NCBI RefSeq assembly: GCF_000196515.1
Contig: NC_014248.1
Coordinates: 2,225,001-2,289,000, forward strand
Length of the DNA stretch: 64,000 nt
Origin: 'Nostoc azollae' 0708
Lineage (GTDB): Bacteria; Cyanobacteriota; Cyanobacteriia; Cyanobacteriales; Nostocaceae
Direction of reading: 5' to 3'
The first letter of the stretch is position 1, and each line of letters starts with the position of its first letter. The translations under genes were made by a program, and so were the position numbers. Under the pieces are notes generated by a model, which was given only the letters and a program-made list of their open reading frames with translations, was not told where the DNA came from and made no database searches. Positions 1 through 8,777 of this stretch are shown here, piece after piece.

Positions 1-345
1 TAAAATAGGTAAAAATCCTTGTACCATAAGGCGTGAGGATGTATAGAAACACCCAATATCAAGAAAAGCTATCAGAAAACTTTGAACTGACTCTCACTGA
101 CCTAAAGGTATGGGGATTCTTAAGGATTCCAAAAATGAACTCTTAAAGTCGTAGCCAAAGCAATTCTGATATCTTTAATAAGATATAATATGTAATATTG
201 CCTATTAGCAGTGGTTGAGGCATAAAATCCTCATGGCAGCTTACCCTACCAGAACGCTTTGCTTATATCTCCGTCTTAAAAGATATAAGAACGCACGAAT
301 TATCAGTTACCTCTTTCTTAAAAACTAGTTAATTTATACAAAAAT
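1..345. other. Intergenic region downstream of cytM
   Basis: I see no coding region here. A perfect 9-bp inverted repeat (CTTATATCT / AGATATAAG, about 262-290) lies some 60 bases beyond the cytM stop. It could form a hairpin, but no T-run follows it on the cytM strand, so it is not a convincing terminator. Confidence 0.5.
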
Positions 346-720
346 TTACAGACTTTCCAAATAACTCAAAAGGTCTGCCATTTCTTGTGGACTGGGCTGG
401 AATTTTGGCATGGGAGGGGTTTCACCACTAATAACTTGGTGAATTAAGCCATATCGAGATTTGTGCTTGGAGACGGCTTGCAAGCTTGGACCTACTAGCC
501 CATCGGCTTGTAAACCGTGACATCCAGCACAGTTGATTTGAAAGATAGCTTTTCCCTGTACTGGGGTTCCCTCCAGTGATACAACGCTCTTGATGTATGG
601 ATCGGAGGCTTGAACGATGTGAACACCAAGAATGACCAAAGGTATTGCTATGAGTATCGCTAAAGCCGACAAAGCGATCCACTGAATTAAAGTTTCAGGT
701 TTGGTAAGCTGGTTATTCAA
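346..720 (-). CDS. cytM: Cytochrome c-M, membrane-anchored c-type cytochrome
   Basis: A 124-residue protein with one N-terminal hydrophobic segment (about residues 13-36) that acts as an uncleaved signal or anchor, followed by a small class I cytochrome c domain. The heme-binding motif CAGCH is at residues 64-68. A methionine in the PPMPKF stretch (about residue 104) is the likely axial ligand. Length and layout match cyanobacterial CytM, a low-abundance cytochrome linked to respiratory and photosynthetic electron flow under stress. It is divergent from petG, which encodes a cytochrome b6f subunit. The ATG start keeps the anchor intact. A generic cytochrome c6-like assignment is the main alternative. 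Confidence 0.85.
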   Translation of the reverse strand: MNNQLTKPETLIQWIALSALAILIAIPLVILGVHIVQASDPYIKSVVSLEGTPVQGKAIFQINCAGCHGLQADGLVGPSLQAVSKHKSRYGLIHQVISGETPPMPKFQPSPQEMADLLSYLESL

Positions 721-1114
721 AAGGGTTGCTTTTACTGTCTAGGTGTACAAAAAATTTTTCATCTCCTACACATAGCTTAAAATCTCTTGATTGTACCTGC
801 AACAAGCACAGATGACAATCTTCATAAAAAAATAGGCTCAAAACCCTCGAATCAAATCCTAAAAATCTTTTGCCGAACTCCGAACGTCTGAAAGACAAGA
901 TTGGGATTAACGAGAGTAAAGCTATTAGAGGTGCTTTAACTACACCTTTAAGAGTCTTCTTTGGACTGCTTAAGATTCTCCGTACTTTTAGATCCAGGAC
1001 AATTCAAATTGTATTTACATTCTCACAACGGTGTAGGGCGCGGCATTGATGCTGGATTTGGTAAAATCAAAAGCAGGAAAGGAATGTTGAATAATAGTAA
1101 AGAGGATATTTACA
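721..1114. other. Divergent intergenic region between cytM and petG
   Basis: About 390 bases separate the cytM start (minus strand) from the petG start (plus strand), so the region should carry both promoters. I could not assign convincing -35/-10 pairs. Short reading frames here lack a ribosome site and any recognisable motif. An AAAGAGGA purine stretch at about 1098-1105 is the ribosome-binding site of petG. Confidence 0.5.
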
Positions 1115-1228
1115 GTGGTTGAACCCTTGTTGTCCGGTATTGTTCTTGGTCTAATTTTCGTTACTCTTAGCGGGCTTTTTTACGCTGCTTATAAGCAATA
1201 TAAGCGTCCCACTGAGTTGGGAGGCTAA
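1115..1228 (+). CDS. petG: Cytochrome b6f complex subunit V (PetG)
   Basis: A 37-residue protein starting at GTG, with sequence beginning [14 protein letters not shown] and ending RPTELGG. It is one transmembrane helix followed by a short basic stromal tail ([10 protein letters not shown]), the hallmark of PetG. PetG is a small integral subunit needed for assembly and stability of the cytochrome b6f complex in thylakoids. The start is supported by the purine-rich AAAGAGGA about 9 bases upstream and by the conserved MVEPLL start of the family. The gene is easily missed because of its size and its GTG start. Confidence 0.93.
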   Translation: MVEPLLSGIVLGLIFVTLSGLFYAAYKQYKRPTELGG

Positions 1229-1294
1229 AATCGAGTTAGGAGTTAGGAGTTAGGTGGCAGAGGTGAGGAAGGTGAGAATGATGATTTTACTTGT

Positions 1295-1882
1295 CTATCT
1301 CTCTTGCTCACCCTGTTCTTGTAGTTCTATTTTTTCTGATTGCCTGGTTTTGTAGAATGTGAGTCCTGTGTTGCCATAAACTTTTTGATGGTAGATTTCC
1401 CAATTGGGGATTTCTGGTGGTTGAAAATTTTGGGGACTATGTTCGACGGCTATTTCTCCATGAGTATTTAAAAGCTGATATTGAGCGAGCGCTGCTAAGA
1501 CTGGTTCATATAATCCAATAGCATAAGGCGGATCAAAATATATTCTGTCGAATTTCTGACTTGATAACTTTTTTAACTGCTGGAGTAAATTTCCGCGTAA
1601 TATCTGAAATTTTTGTTCTTTAGTAGCTACTTGCTGCCAATTTTCCTGGATAATTGCACAAGCTCGACTGGATAGTTCAATTCCTACTACTAAGCTGGCT
1701 CCTCTACATAAAGCTTCTGCACCCATTGAACCACTACCGGTGCATAAATCTAACCAGCAACAACCATCTATTGTTCCCTGCCAAATATTAAAAACTGCCT
1801 CCCGTACTCGCGCACTGGTAGGTCTAGTTTCTTTTCCTGGTAAAGTTTTTAGCAGCCGATTCCCATAAATTCTCAGACTCAT
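1295..1882 (-). CDS. rsmD: 16S rRNA (guanine-N2)-methyltransferase RsmD
   Basis: A 195-residue class I SAM-dependent methyltransferase. The SAM-binding motif DLCTGSGSMGAEAL spans residues 45-58 and the catalytic N-methyltransferase motif DPPY is at 117-120. The N-terminal TRPTSARVREAVFN block (20-33) is diagnostic of RsmD, which methylates guanine 966 (E. coli numbering) of 16S rRNA in the 30S subunit. The C-terminal tail is Glu/Gln-rich. It lies upstream of cytM-petG and downstream of hisH on the minus strand, with an 80-base gap to hisH. It looks intact. Confidence 0.93.
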   Translation of the reverse strand: MSLRIYGNRLLKTLPGKETRPTSARVREAVFNIWQGTIDGCCWLDLCTGSGSMGAEALCRGASLVVGIELSSRACAIIQENWQQVATKEQKFQILRGNLLQQLKKLSSQKFDRIYFDPPYAIGLYEPVLAALAQYQLLNTHGEIAVEHSPQNFQPPEIPNWEIYHQKVYGNTGLTFYKTRQSEKIELQEQGEQER

Positions 1883-1961
1883 GATTTATTGGTCAGTTAG
1901 TCATTTAGTCATTGGTTTTTAGTTTTAAACAACGGAGAACAGATAATAGTGCAAATTTTTA

Positions 1962-2597
1962 TTAAGCAGGAATTTTTTCGCGGACTTGAGCCACAAAATT
2001 AGATAAAACTTGCAAACCTATATTAGATGATTTTTCGGGGTGAAATTGGACTGCCATGAGATTTTCATGAGCGATCGCAGCTGTGACAGTTTGACTCCCA
2101 TGAGTAACTGTTGCTGCTCGAATGTGTGGTTCAGTTGGGTCAACATAGTAGGAATGGACAAAATAAACCCAAGGTTGAGCGGGTAAATGTTCCCACAAAA
2201 TGCTTTTTGCCTGAGTGAGTTGTAGTTGATTCCAACCCATGTGGGGAATAGCAATACTCGCTTCTGGACGAAATCGGCGAACTTTTCCGCGCACAATTCC
2301 TAGTCCTCGTTGAGTACCTTCGGCACTAGATTCAAACAAAATTTGCAGTCCTAGACAAATACCTAAGAACGGTTTACCAGATGAGATCGCATCTTTAATA
2401 GGTTGTTCTAAACCACGCTCTCTCAGGTGTTGTACTGCTGGATCAAATGCTCCAACTCCAGGCAAAACTATTGCATCTGCCTGTTCTAATTCTCTGGCAC
2501 AATAAGTTACTTTAGGAGTTGCCCCAGCTTTTTCTAAGCCTTTGCAGACTGAGTGCAAATTTCCCATTTCGTAATCTACGACCGCAATCACTGGCAT
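1962..2597 (-). CDS. hisH: Imidazole glycerol phosphate synthase, glutamine amidotransferase subunit HisH
   Basis: A 211-residue triad-type (class I) glutamine amidotransferase. HisH releases ammonia from glutamine for HisF in the fifth step of histidine synthesis, which yields IGP and AICAR. The catalytic triad is visible: Cys81 in GICLGLQ, and His186 and Glu188 in FHPEKS. The oxyanion-strand PGVGAFD block is at 46-52. The GGAG-type ribosome site about 7 bases before the ATG supports the start. hisF is not adjacent, as in other cyanobacteria where his genes are dispersed. Full length for the family. Confidence 0.95.
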   Translation of the reverse strand: MPVIAVVDYEMGNLHSVCKGLEKAGATPKVTYCARELEQADAIVLPGVGAFDPAVQHLRERGLEQPIKDAISSGKPFLGICLGLQILFESSAEGTQRGLGIVRGKVRRFRPEASIAIPHMGWNQLQLTQAKSILWEHLPAQPWVYFVHSYYVDPTEPHIRAATVTHGSQTVTAAIAHENLMAVQFHPEKSSNIGLQVLSNFVAQVREKIPA

Positions 2598-2661
2598 TTA
2601 CCTGCTCCTTGTAATTTTATTAGGGAAGGTATTTATATTCTAATTCTAAATAATATTTGTT

Positions 2662-3213
2662 ATGCAGAAAGAAATATTATTAACTTCTTTTTACACTTGG
2701 CTGAGTGATCAACAATCAAATTCTTCCGATGATTTGTTACTCGAACTAGCCAAAATGGCTTGTGTCTGTGATGATTTAATTTTTTCGCGGCGACTACCTA
2801 TAGATGTTGACCTTCCTGGTTCTCGAGTCATTGTTAAAATCAATGAAATCAAACCTGATTATGTTATTTGTTGTGGCATGGTGGCCAGTTGGATAAATTT
2901 AAGTGTGCAAGTAAGTGCAAGTATCATATCTGTAGAGACTACTGACATTACATTTATAGATTGTGCAGAAAATATTTTGCAAACTACTGTTGATGTTGAA
3001 CAATTAATGGCGGAAACAGCAGGAGTTGATATTAGGTACGACTGTGGTGGATTCGTATGTGAAGGTCTTTATTATTCAGTATTGGACTACTTATACCAAT
3101 CTCAACTGCCTATTCCTTGCATTTTTCTTCACGTCCCGATTTTGAATCAAGAAAATTTGATGATCATTATGGCTGATTTTGTTTTAAGTATTAATAATCT
3201 GGTAATTACTTAA
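2662..3213 (+). CDS. Peptidase C15 (pyroglutamyl-peptidase I)-like protein
   Basis: A 183-residue protein, slightly short for the C15 family (about 200-215). The start MQKEILLTSF resembles the first strand of pyrrolidone carboxypeptidases. DCGGFVCEGLYYSVL (127-141) matches the block carrying the nucleophile, placing it at Cys133. FLHVP (155-159) matches the catalytic-histidine block (His157). In the family the general-base glutamate follows an IT(P/V)ER motif; here the equivalent stretch is CGMVASWINLSVQ (71-83), with no glutamate. So either the triad is altered or the protein is a non-peptidase homologue. Divergent from hisH, with 64 bases between starts. Confidence 0.7.
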   Translation: MQKEILLTSFYTWLSDQQSNSSDDLLLELAKMACVCDDLIFSRRLPIDVDLPGSRVIVKINEIKPDYVICCGMVASWINLSVQVSASIISVETTDITFIDCAENILQTTVDVEQLMAETAGVDIRYDCGGFVCEGLYYSVLDYLYQSQLPIPCIFLHVPILNQENLMIIMADFVLSINNLVIT

Positions 3214-3317
3214 TGAAGGTAGGAAGTAGAAAATACTCATGCAAGATTTTTTTGATGTAGAATGCCTTAAGTCCTGACCAATTCAAGCGGGTTCTCATTT
3301 TTAATTTTTAATTGCTT

Positions 3318-4676
3318 ATGTTGCCACTATTACTCGGTTTGACTCTCGCTCAAGCAAATCAATCCTCACCACCACCTGAAGAAGTGGTACAACCACAAGA
3401 AGTTCGAGCGTTATCAGGACAGTTAGATACTGTGCCAGTTTTTAATAGCAATAGCCCAGAATTGGTATTAAAAGAAGGTATATTACTTTCTACCTTTCCC
3501 CCGAACGGTAAAAAGGTACCAACTGCACATTTAAATTTTGCTTTTCGGGGACGCTTTGATATTTTTGCTCATCATGTTGCTAAAGCAGAACCACCAGAAA
3601 GTTTGCGTTCTTTGTATTTAGGCATCATTTTGCATAACCCTGGAACTCAGCCAGTAAAGGTGAATATATTACAGGGGGCAAGTTATTTAAGTCAACCGGA
3701 TGCACCATTTATTAAGTTGGATGCTTTTATCCCTAATAATGCAGGTACGGTGTTTGCCGGACCGGGTAGTCGTGTGATGTCTGATGTGCTGGGGGGAAGA
3801 CGACAAGGAATTTTCCCTGCTCAAATTGTCATTCCTCCTGGGGAAAGTCATATGTTATTAAATCTACCTATTCCGGTGCAAGGATTGACACCACCATTAA
3901 ATGGCCGTTCTTCATTTATGCGTCTGCGGAGTAATGGTACTGTGTATGCTGCTAGTCTGGCTATGTTTGCACCAACTAATAAAGATGGTAGTGAACGTGC
4001 GCCAACTTTAGGAGAATGGCAAAATCTACTGAATAATGGTGAATTATCCACACCTAGAGATAAAGTTCCCACTCCTTTAGAGGAGACTGGTAAACTGAGA
4101 ATTTATGGAAGAGTGGCAGGTGTAGCGAGTGGTTCGGTGTGGCGATCACTCTTGGTAGATAGTCCTAAAACTAATTATTTAACTATTCCCCAACCTGGTC
4201 AAGCTTTTTCTTATGTTTTAAGCACAGTGGATGGTGGTACTTTGGGAACTGGTCAAATTCAAAGTGCATCTATGTTAGTGCGTTATCCTGATACAGCTTA
4301 TCGCGCCCATGGCAATTATGGAGTTCAATATAGTTTGAAGTTGCCTTTGTACAACAATACACAAAGTCACCAGAAGGTGAGTGTGTTGGTGCAAACCCCA
4401 ATTAAAGAAGATCAATTAAGTCAGTCAGGGTTGCGCTTTTTCACTAGACTAGCACGTCAAGTTTTCTTCCGGGGAACTGTGCGAATTCGGTATAAAGATA
4501 ATCAAGGTCAACCAAAAACGGAATTTGTGCATTTAGTCCAAACCAGAGGTGAACCAGGTCAACCTTTGGCGTTATTAAATATGAAACCAGGTGATCGCTC
4601 TTTAGTAGAAGTAGACTTTCTCTATCCTCCTGATGCTTCACCACCACAAGTTTTAACTGTGTCAGTTCAAGAGTAA
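3318..4676 (+). CDS. DUF3370 family secreted protein
   Basis: About 452 residues starting at ATG 3318; an upstream in-frame TTG at 3312 is less likely. A short hydrophobic N-terminus (MLPLLLGLTLAQA) looks like a signal peptide, followed by a proline-rich linker (SSPPPEEVVQPQEV) and a long beta-rich body. The body begins PQEVRALSGQLDTVPVFNSN, as in the cyanobacterial DUF3370 family, which is thought to be periplasmic and whose function is unknown. No catalytic motif is obvious. The stop codon lies only 23 bases before the left end of a transposon remnant, so the element inserted just behind this gene without damaging it. Confidence 0.8.
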   Translation: MLPLLLGLTLAQANQSSPPPEEVVQPQEVRALSGQLDTVPVFNSNSPELVLKEGILLSTFPPNGKKVPTAHLNFAFRGRFDIFAHHVAKAEPPESLRSLYLGIILHNPGTQPVKVNILQGASYLSQPDAPFIKLDAFIPNNAGTVFAGPGSRVMSDVLGGRRQGIFPAQIVIPPGESHMLLNLPIPVQGLTPPLNGRSSFMRLRSNGTVYAASLAMFAPTNKDGSERAPTLGEWQNLLNNGELSTPRDKVPTPLEETGKLRIYGRVAGVASGSVWRSLLVDSPKTNYLTIPQPGQAFSYVLSTVDGGTLGTGQIQSASMLVRYPDTAYRAHGNYGVQYSLKLPLYNNTQSHQKVSVLVQTPIKEDQLSQSGLRFFTRLARQVFFRGTVRIRYKDNQGQPKTEFVHLVQTRGEPGQPLALLNMKPGDRSLVEVDFLYPPDASPPQVLTVSVQE

Positions 4677-4698
4677 ATTGCCAAATTAAATGACCACT

Positions 4699-4722
4699 TG
4701 TACAGTGACAAATTAACTGTCG
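4699..4722 (+). repeat. Left-end terminal repeat of the CAST
   Basis: The sequence begins TGTACAGTGACAAATT and continues into ACTGTCG. This is the form I remember for the outermost TnsB-binding repeat at the left end of type V-K CASTs, where TGTACA is the transposon tip. It lies on the tnsB side of the element, as expected. Only about 50 bases separate it from the tnsB start, and I see no further inner repeats, so part of the left end was probably lost. Confidence 0.75.
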
Positions 4723-4773
4723 CTTTCTGGGAGGTTAGAATAACATTATGTTTTTATAAAAACTATTTTGTTT

Positions 4774-5737
4774 ATGAACAGAGATAAAACTTTTGATTGA
4801 ACTGTTCATACCTCACGTATTCCTGGGGAAGGCATATCACAAGGAGACAATACATCTCCTGAGATAAATCTGATTGTCACAGAACTCTCTCAAGAAGGTA
4901 ATACAAAATTTGCTCGAACCGTGTGATCGCACAACTTATGGACAAAAGTTGAAGGAAGCTGGTGAAAAATAGCTGTATCAGTCCGAACAGTTCAAGCTTT
5001 AGTCAAAAAGTGGGAGCAGGATGGCTTAGTCAGACTGACTCAAATAGGTAGGACTGATAAAGGAAACCACCGAATTGGTGAGTTTTGGGAAAACTTCATC
5101 ATCAAAACTTATCGGGAGGGTAACAAGGAAAGTAAACGCATGACTCCTAAACAGGTTGCTCTCAGGGTTCAGGCCAAAGCCCATGAATCGGGTGACTTAA
5201 AACCTCCTAATTACAGGATTGTTGTACGGGTATTAGCTCCCATATTGGAAAAACAAGAAAAAACTAAAAGTATCCGCAGTCCTTGTGGGAGGGGGACAAG
5301 ACTTTCACTCAGTTAAAACCCGCGAAGGGAAGGATTTATCTGTTGATTACAGCAACGATGTCTGGCAGTGTGATCATACCCGTACGGGTGTGTTAGTAGT
5401 AGATCAGCATGGTGAATTTCTAAGTCGTCCTTGGTTAACAACTTTAATTGATACCTATTCTCGTTGCATTATGGGTATAATCTAGGTTTTGATACACTTA
5501 GTTCTCAGGTAGTCTCCTTAGCATTACGCCATGCGATTTTACCGAAAAGTTACGGTTCAGAGTACAAACTGCTCTGCAAGTGGGGAAGTTATGGTAAGCC
5601 AGAACATTTTTATACTGATGGTGGTAAGGACTTTAGCTCTAACCACTTAAGGGAAATTGGGGCGCAATTAGGGTTTGTCTGTCATTTACGACATCGCCCT
5701 TCTGAAGGTGGAATAGTAGAACGTCCTTTCAAGACAT
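4774..5737 (+). pseudogene. tnsB: tnsB pseudogene, CAST transposase (DDE/rve family)
   Basis: TnsB is the DDE transposase that binds the transposon ends and carries out strand transfer. The ATG at 4774 is followed by an in-frame stop after eight codons and a second stop near 4924. A frameshift near 4968 precedes the helix-turn-helix block VSVRTVQALVKKWEQDG. Further blocks are recognisable: RMTPKQVALRVQAKA, then a frameshift near 5285, SVKTREGKDLSV, VWQCDHTR (first Asp), RPWLTTLIDTYSRCIMGI, a frameshift near 5484, TDGGKDF (second Asp) and EGGIVERPF (Glu). All three acidic residues persist, but the frame is broken at several points. About the last third of the protein is missing. Confidence 0.85.
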
Positions 5738-5945
5738 TGAATTGGTGGTGTAGTAGCACGGTAGGAAAGGTTTCATTTTAATCCTCGTCCTAGTCAAAAA
5801 GAGTTAGAAGCGATCGATTGCATCTTAGAAGTGGATACCCAAATATTAGCCAAAATGCTTCCACATCCTGGGGTGAGTATCCAGTATGAACCCATACTGT
5901 TATGTGGTGCTTGTTATGCGAAAATACCTTGTCACCTTCTTTAAA
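5738..5945 (+). pseudogene. tniQ: tniQ fragment, CAST target-selection protein
   Basis: In the frame of position 5741 the sequence reads IGGVVAR, a stop in place of an expected Trp, then ERFHFNPRPSQKELEAI, and later ILLCGACYAKIPCH with zinc-finger cysteines. This matches the middle of type V-K TniQ, which links Cas12k target recognition to TnsC/TnsB. The N-terminus is replaced by tnsB sequence, a deletion junction near 5738. The C-terminus is cut by the inverted repeat of the IS1634-like element. About 68 codons survive. Confidence 0.8.
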
Positions 5946-8131
5946 CCCACATTCGGCACCATAAAGTGCCACAGAGAGAAATTACGGAGAGGAAAAATCC
6001 AATGGAGCATAAAAACAAACATATGCAGTGAAAAAAGGCATTGGAGACACAGTAAAGCACCAAAAATAGCATCAAAAGCTATTCTCAATAAGGAGCAATA
6101 AGAAAGAACACCGCCCAGAGGAGTCAACAGATCAATACTTAGACTAATATATTGAAGTAAAAAAAGAAATTATGGACATAGTAAAATAGAGCTATAAATC
6201 AACGACATTAGGTTATTTTATGATAGAAATTAAATCAATAGAGAGGGAAATTAGGTAAGTAATTGATAGTAGGGAAAACAATGCTCTGGTAAAAGATTCA
6301 CAATGAAATCTCTCTCTTGAGTCTAGTAACAGATGTGTTTTTCTTGGTTTAGTGTAACTAAATGAATAGACTGAAAGCATGGAAAAATCCAGCGTAAAGT
6401 GGGGCGGTCAGTTGGTTTGCCCAATTGATTTTTTACTGTCGATTTAGACTCTCTCAAAGGGGTTCTAATTTGTCGTTGAGCTAAAGTATAAACCAGCAGA
6501 CATAAACCCATAATCATTCCCAGGGACTCTATTCTCTCTGGACTTTTTAGGAAAATACTGTCTGCAAAAAATAATGGGTCTTTGAGAAAAGCAAACCCTC
6601 TCTCGCAAGAGTATTGAGCTTTATATTCACTCAAGATGGAGTCATGGGTAAGTTCATTGGAATCCAAAAGGTTTGTACCAATAATAAAAGGCCATGCCCT
6701 CAGAAATTCTGTATTAATTTTACTTTCATTCTGGGAGACTGTAGCTGATATTTCAGAGGATATCTTTCCTGAACTATCCTTTTTCTTAGATTTGATTTGA
6801 GTAACTTTACTCTGGTTAATTTGGTGATACTTGAATTGTTTGAATAGTTGAGATAACCCCTTGATAGCATCAGCTTCACAAGCAAATTTTCCTGGTGATA
6901 ACTTTTTGAAATCTTGCACAGCTTTTGATTGTGCTTTGGTAATTTTTTGTGAGAGTTTACCCAGGTCTGATTCTCTTCTTTCTTGACTTTGCACTACTAA
7001 CCATCTTTGTTCTATTCCTGGATAATTTACTGTTTTTTAAGCTAGTTTATATCCGGGTAAGTTACTATCAACAAATTCTGTTTCTGGTAATGTTGATATT
7101 AATGATTGTGCTGATTTTACGCTTAATGGCACTGGACATAACCAGGTTAAATCTGACATCATTCATCATTTTTAGATTTGATTCTGTATATAAGGCCCAG
7201 TCTGCTACTATGAGACTGTTAACTTTTAACTGTTTTTGGTACTCTACTGCTATTTTACCAAAGCATGATGAATCTGCTTGGTTTCCCGATGCTAGTTTTA
7301 AAAATATATATTGGTATGTCTCCATCTCCTGAACATATCATTTCTATGATGAACTGTTTTAACTCCGGTCTATGGTCACCAGAATAACCGTAGGTGATAG
7401 TTATTTCCTTTGGTGATTTTACTGCTAATTCTTCTATTTCTTGATTATTTCCTACTTTTCGACTCTCAAATATTACTTCTGGTAAGCTGGTATTATATTG
7501 CCCATATATGTACATTTATGATGAGTCTAGATGCCCTGCTCATAGGGATACTCCAAGTGTTTGGGCTGCTTTTAAGGCGACAAGAAAAAATATTCTATCC
7601 AATCCTTTTATAAAAAGTTTATCCATGACTCTCCCCAGTTTATCGTCCTTGAGATATTCTGGTGTTACTCCTGCTCCTATTAGATACTCACAGGGGATTG
7701 TTTCAAAATCTTGGGGAAACATATATAAGGGTTTCTATACAAATCCTAACCCGTTGATTATCATGGGTTTTACTACATGACCCGGACTTACTTTCTCTCC
7801 AATTTCAAGGATTATTTCTACTACTCCTATGGGGTCTATTATTCCCGCTACGATGCCTAAATGGTATAGGTTTTGAATCTCCATTTTTTGAAGCTTTGAT
7901 TTCACAACAGAATTATCCACAACTCCTGTTGTGATTAAATCATTTATTCTTCTGTTCTAATTTAATTTTTAAATCATTAAATTTTCTTTTCTTTTATCTT
8001 CTTTACAAAACTTTATTCTCTCACTCTATTCCCATTTTAATCATACTTGTTCTTATTAAGCCTTTTCTTCCCTGCAGGAGCTTTAGTTATTGTGTACTAC
8101 TATCTGTGACAGTTAGGGTGCCGAAGGTGGG
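5946..8131 (-). mobile_element. IS1634-like element, copy 1
   Basis: About 2.19 kb bounded by inverted repeats CCCACATTCGGCACC (5946-5960) and GGTGCCGAAGGTGGG (8117-8131). It encodes a DUF4277-type transposase on the minus strand, now broken. It is nearly identical to the element at 24544-26753 but in the opposite orientation. Its flanks (ctttaaa on the left, atataat on the right) show no target duplication, and the genes on either side (tniQ fragment, gluconolactonase fragment) are both truncated at its ends. It therefore marks a deletion rather than a simple insertion. Confidence 0.85.
6323..7920 (-). pseudogene. IS1634-family transposase pseudogene, copy 1
   Basis: Read from 7920 downward. 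The N-terminal part has the DUF4277 signature (MEIQNLYHLGIVAGIIDPIG, then SPGHVVKPMIINGLGFV). Middle pieces follow in shifted frames (for example YSGDHRPELKQFIIEM and SLIVADWALYT). The C-terminal IS4-type catalytic part includes ERGFAFLKDPLFFADSIFLK and GLCLLVYTLAQRQIR. Frameshifts near 7740, 7540, 7260 and 7060 break the reading frame, so the product cannot be made. The same pieces recur in copy 2, some with different lesions, so both copies have been decaying independently. Confidence 0.8.
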
Positions 8132-8742
8132 ATATAATGCGCCCCGCTGGGAATATTAAATGCAGCTGTATCTGAAATATACAAGAGGCTTTCATCAGGA
8201 CTACACGCCACTCGGTTAGGATGCACCATATCTGTCACTACAGGATAAATCTCACCTGTTGGTGGTTCAAAGCGATACACGTAACTTCTGGCTTGTTCTT
8301 GTTCGCCACCATACCCTTGATTTAGCTCGGTAATTCCGGATCGGTAAACCAAGTTCTGCCGTCGCTTTTGACAACCAAATCATTGGGGCTATTGAGGCGT
8401 TTACCTTGGTAGTGATCGGCTAAAACCTTCCACTCTCAATCGTGTTCCTGGCGGAAAATAGCACGCAAACTAAAGGAACAAGCAACTATACGACCTTCCA
8501 AGTCTCGGTAATTACCGCTTTGGTAATAAGATGAGTCACGTAGGATAGTTACACTGTTACTAGGATTCTAATACAGTAGACGATTGCCATGAGCATCACT
8601 CCACATAACGCTATCATCTTCTTGGATATAAACAGGGCCTTCACTGTGAACTGCGCCTTTAGCCAGCTTTTGCCGTGAAGCATCTGGGGATGGGGATAGG
8701 ATTGCAAGCAGGCTTGCCATCAATCTCTATGGCTTTAGCCAT
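8132..8742 (-). pseudogene. SMP-30/gluconolactonase-like pseudogene, 3'-truncated
   Basis: Read from an ATG at 8742 preceded by the strong ribosome site AGGAGG. Recognisable blocks of the SMP-30/gluconolactonase/LRE-like propeller family are SEGPVYIQEDDSVMWSD, LNSPNDLVVKSDGRTWFTD and ACSPDESLLYISDT. Enzymes of this family hydrolyse sugar lactones. There is a frameshift near 8690, in-frame stops near 8570 and 8430, and another frameshift near 8345. The 3' end stops exactly at the IS1634-like terminal repeat, so the C-terminal blades are gone. Confidence 0.8.
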
Positions 8743-8777
8743 AAGAACCTCCTGTTATTTAACTTAGTACCTGATTA

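Larger units (their letters stand above)
4699..5945 (+). mobile_element. Remnant of a type V-K CRISPR-associated transposon (CAST, Tn7-like)
   Basis: Three parts occur in the order expected for a Cas12k-type CAST: a left-end repeat (4699-4722), a broken tnsB (4774-5737) and a fragment of tniQ (5738-5945). The protein remnants resemble TnsB and TniQ of the characterised Scytonema and Anabaena CASTs over long stretches, as judged from remembered sequences. The 3' part of tnsB, all of tnsC and the 5' part of tniQ are deleted. The rest of the element (cas12k, tracrRNA, CRISPR array, right end) is absent: tniQ is cut at an IS1634-like element, and unrelated DNA lies beyond it. The element is dead. 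Confidence 0.85.

Noticed and set aside
259-290. Hairpin downstream of cytM as a terminator
   Set aside because: The 9-bp stem is perfect but AT-only in the arms and lacks a T-run on the cytM strand.
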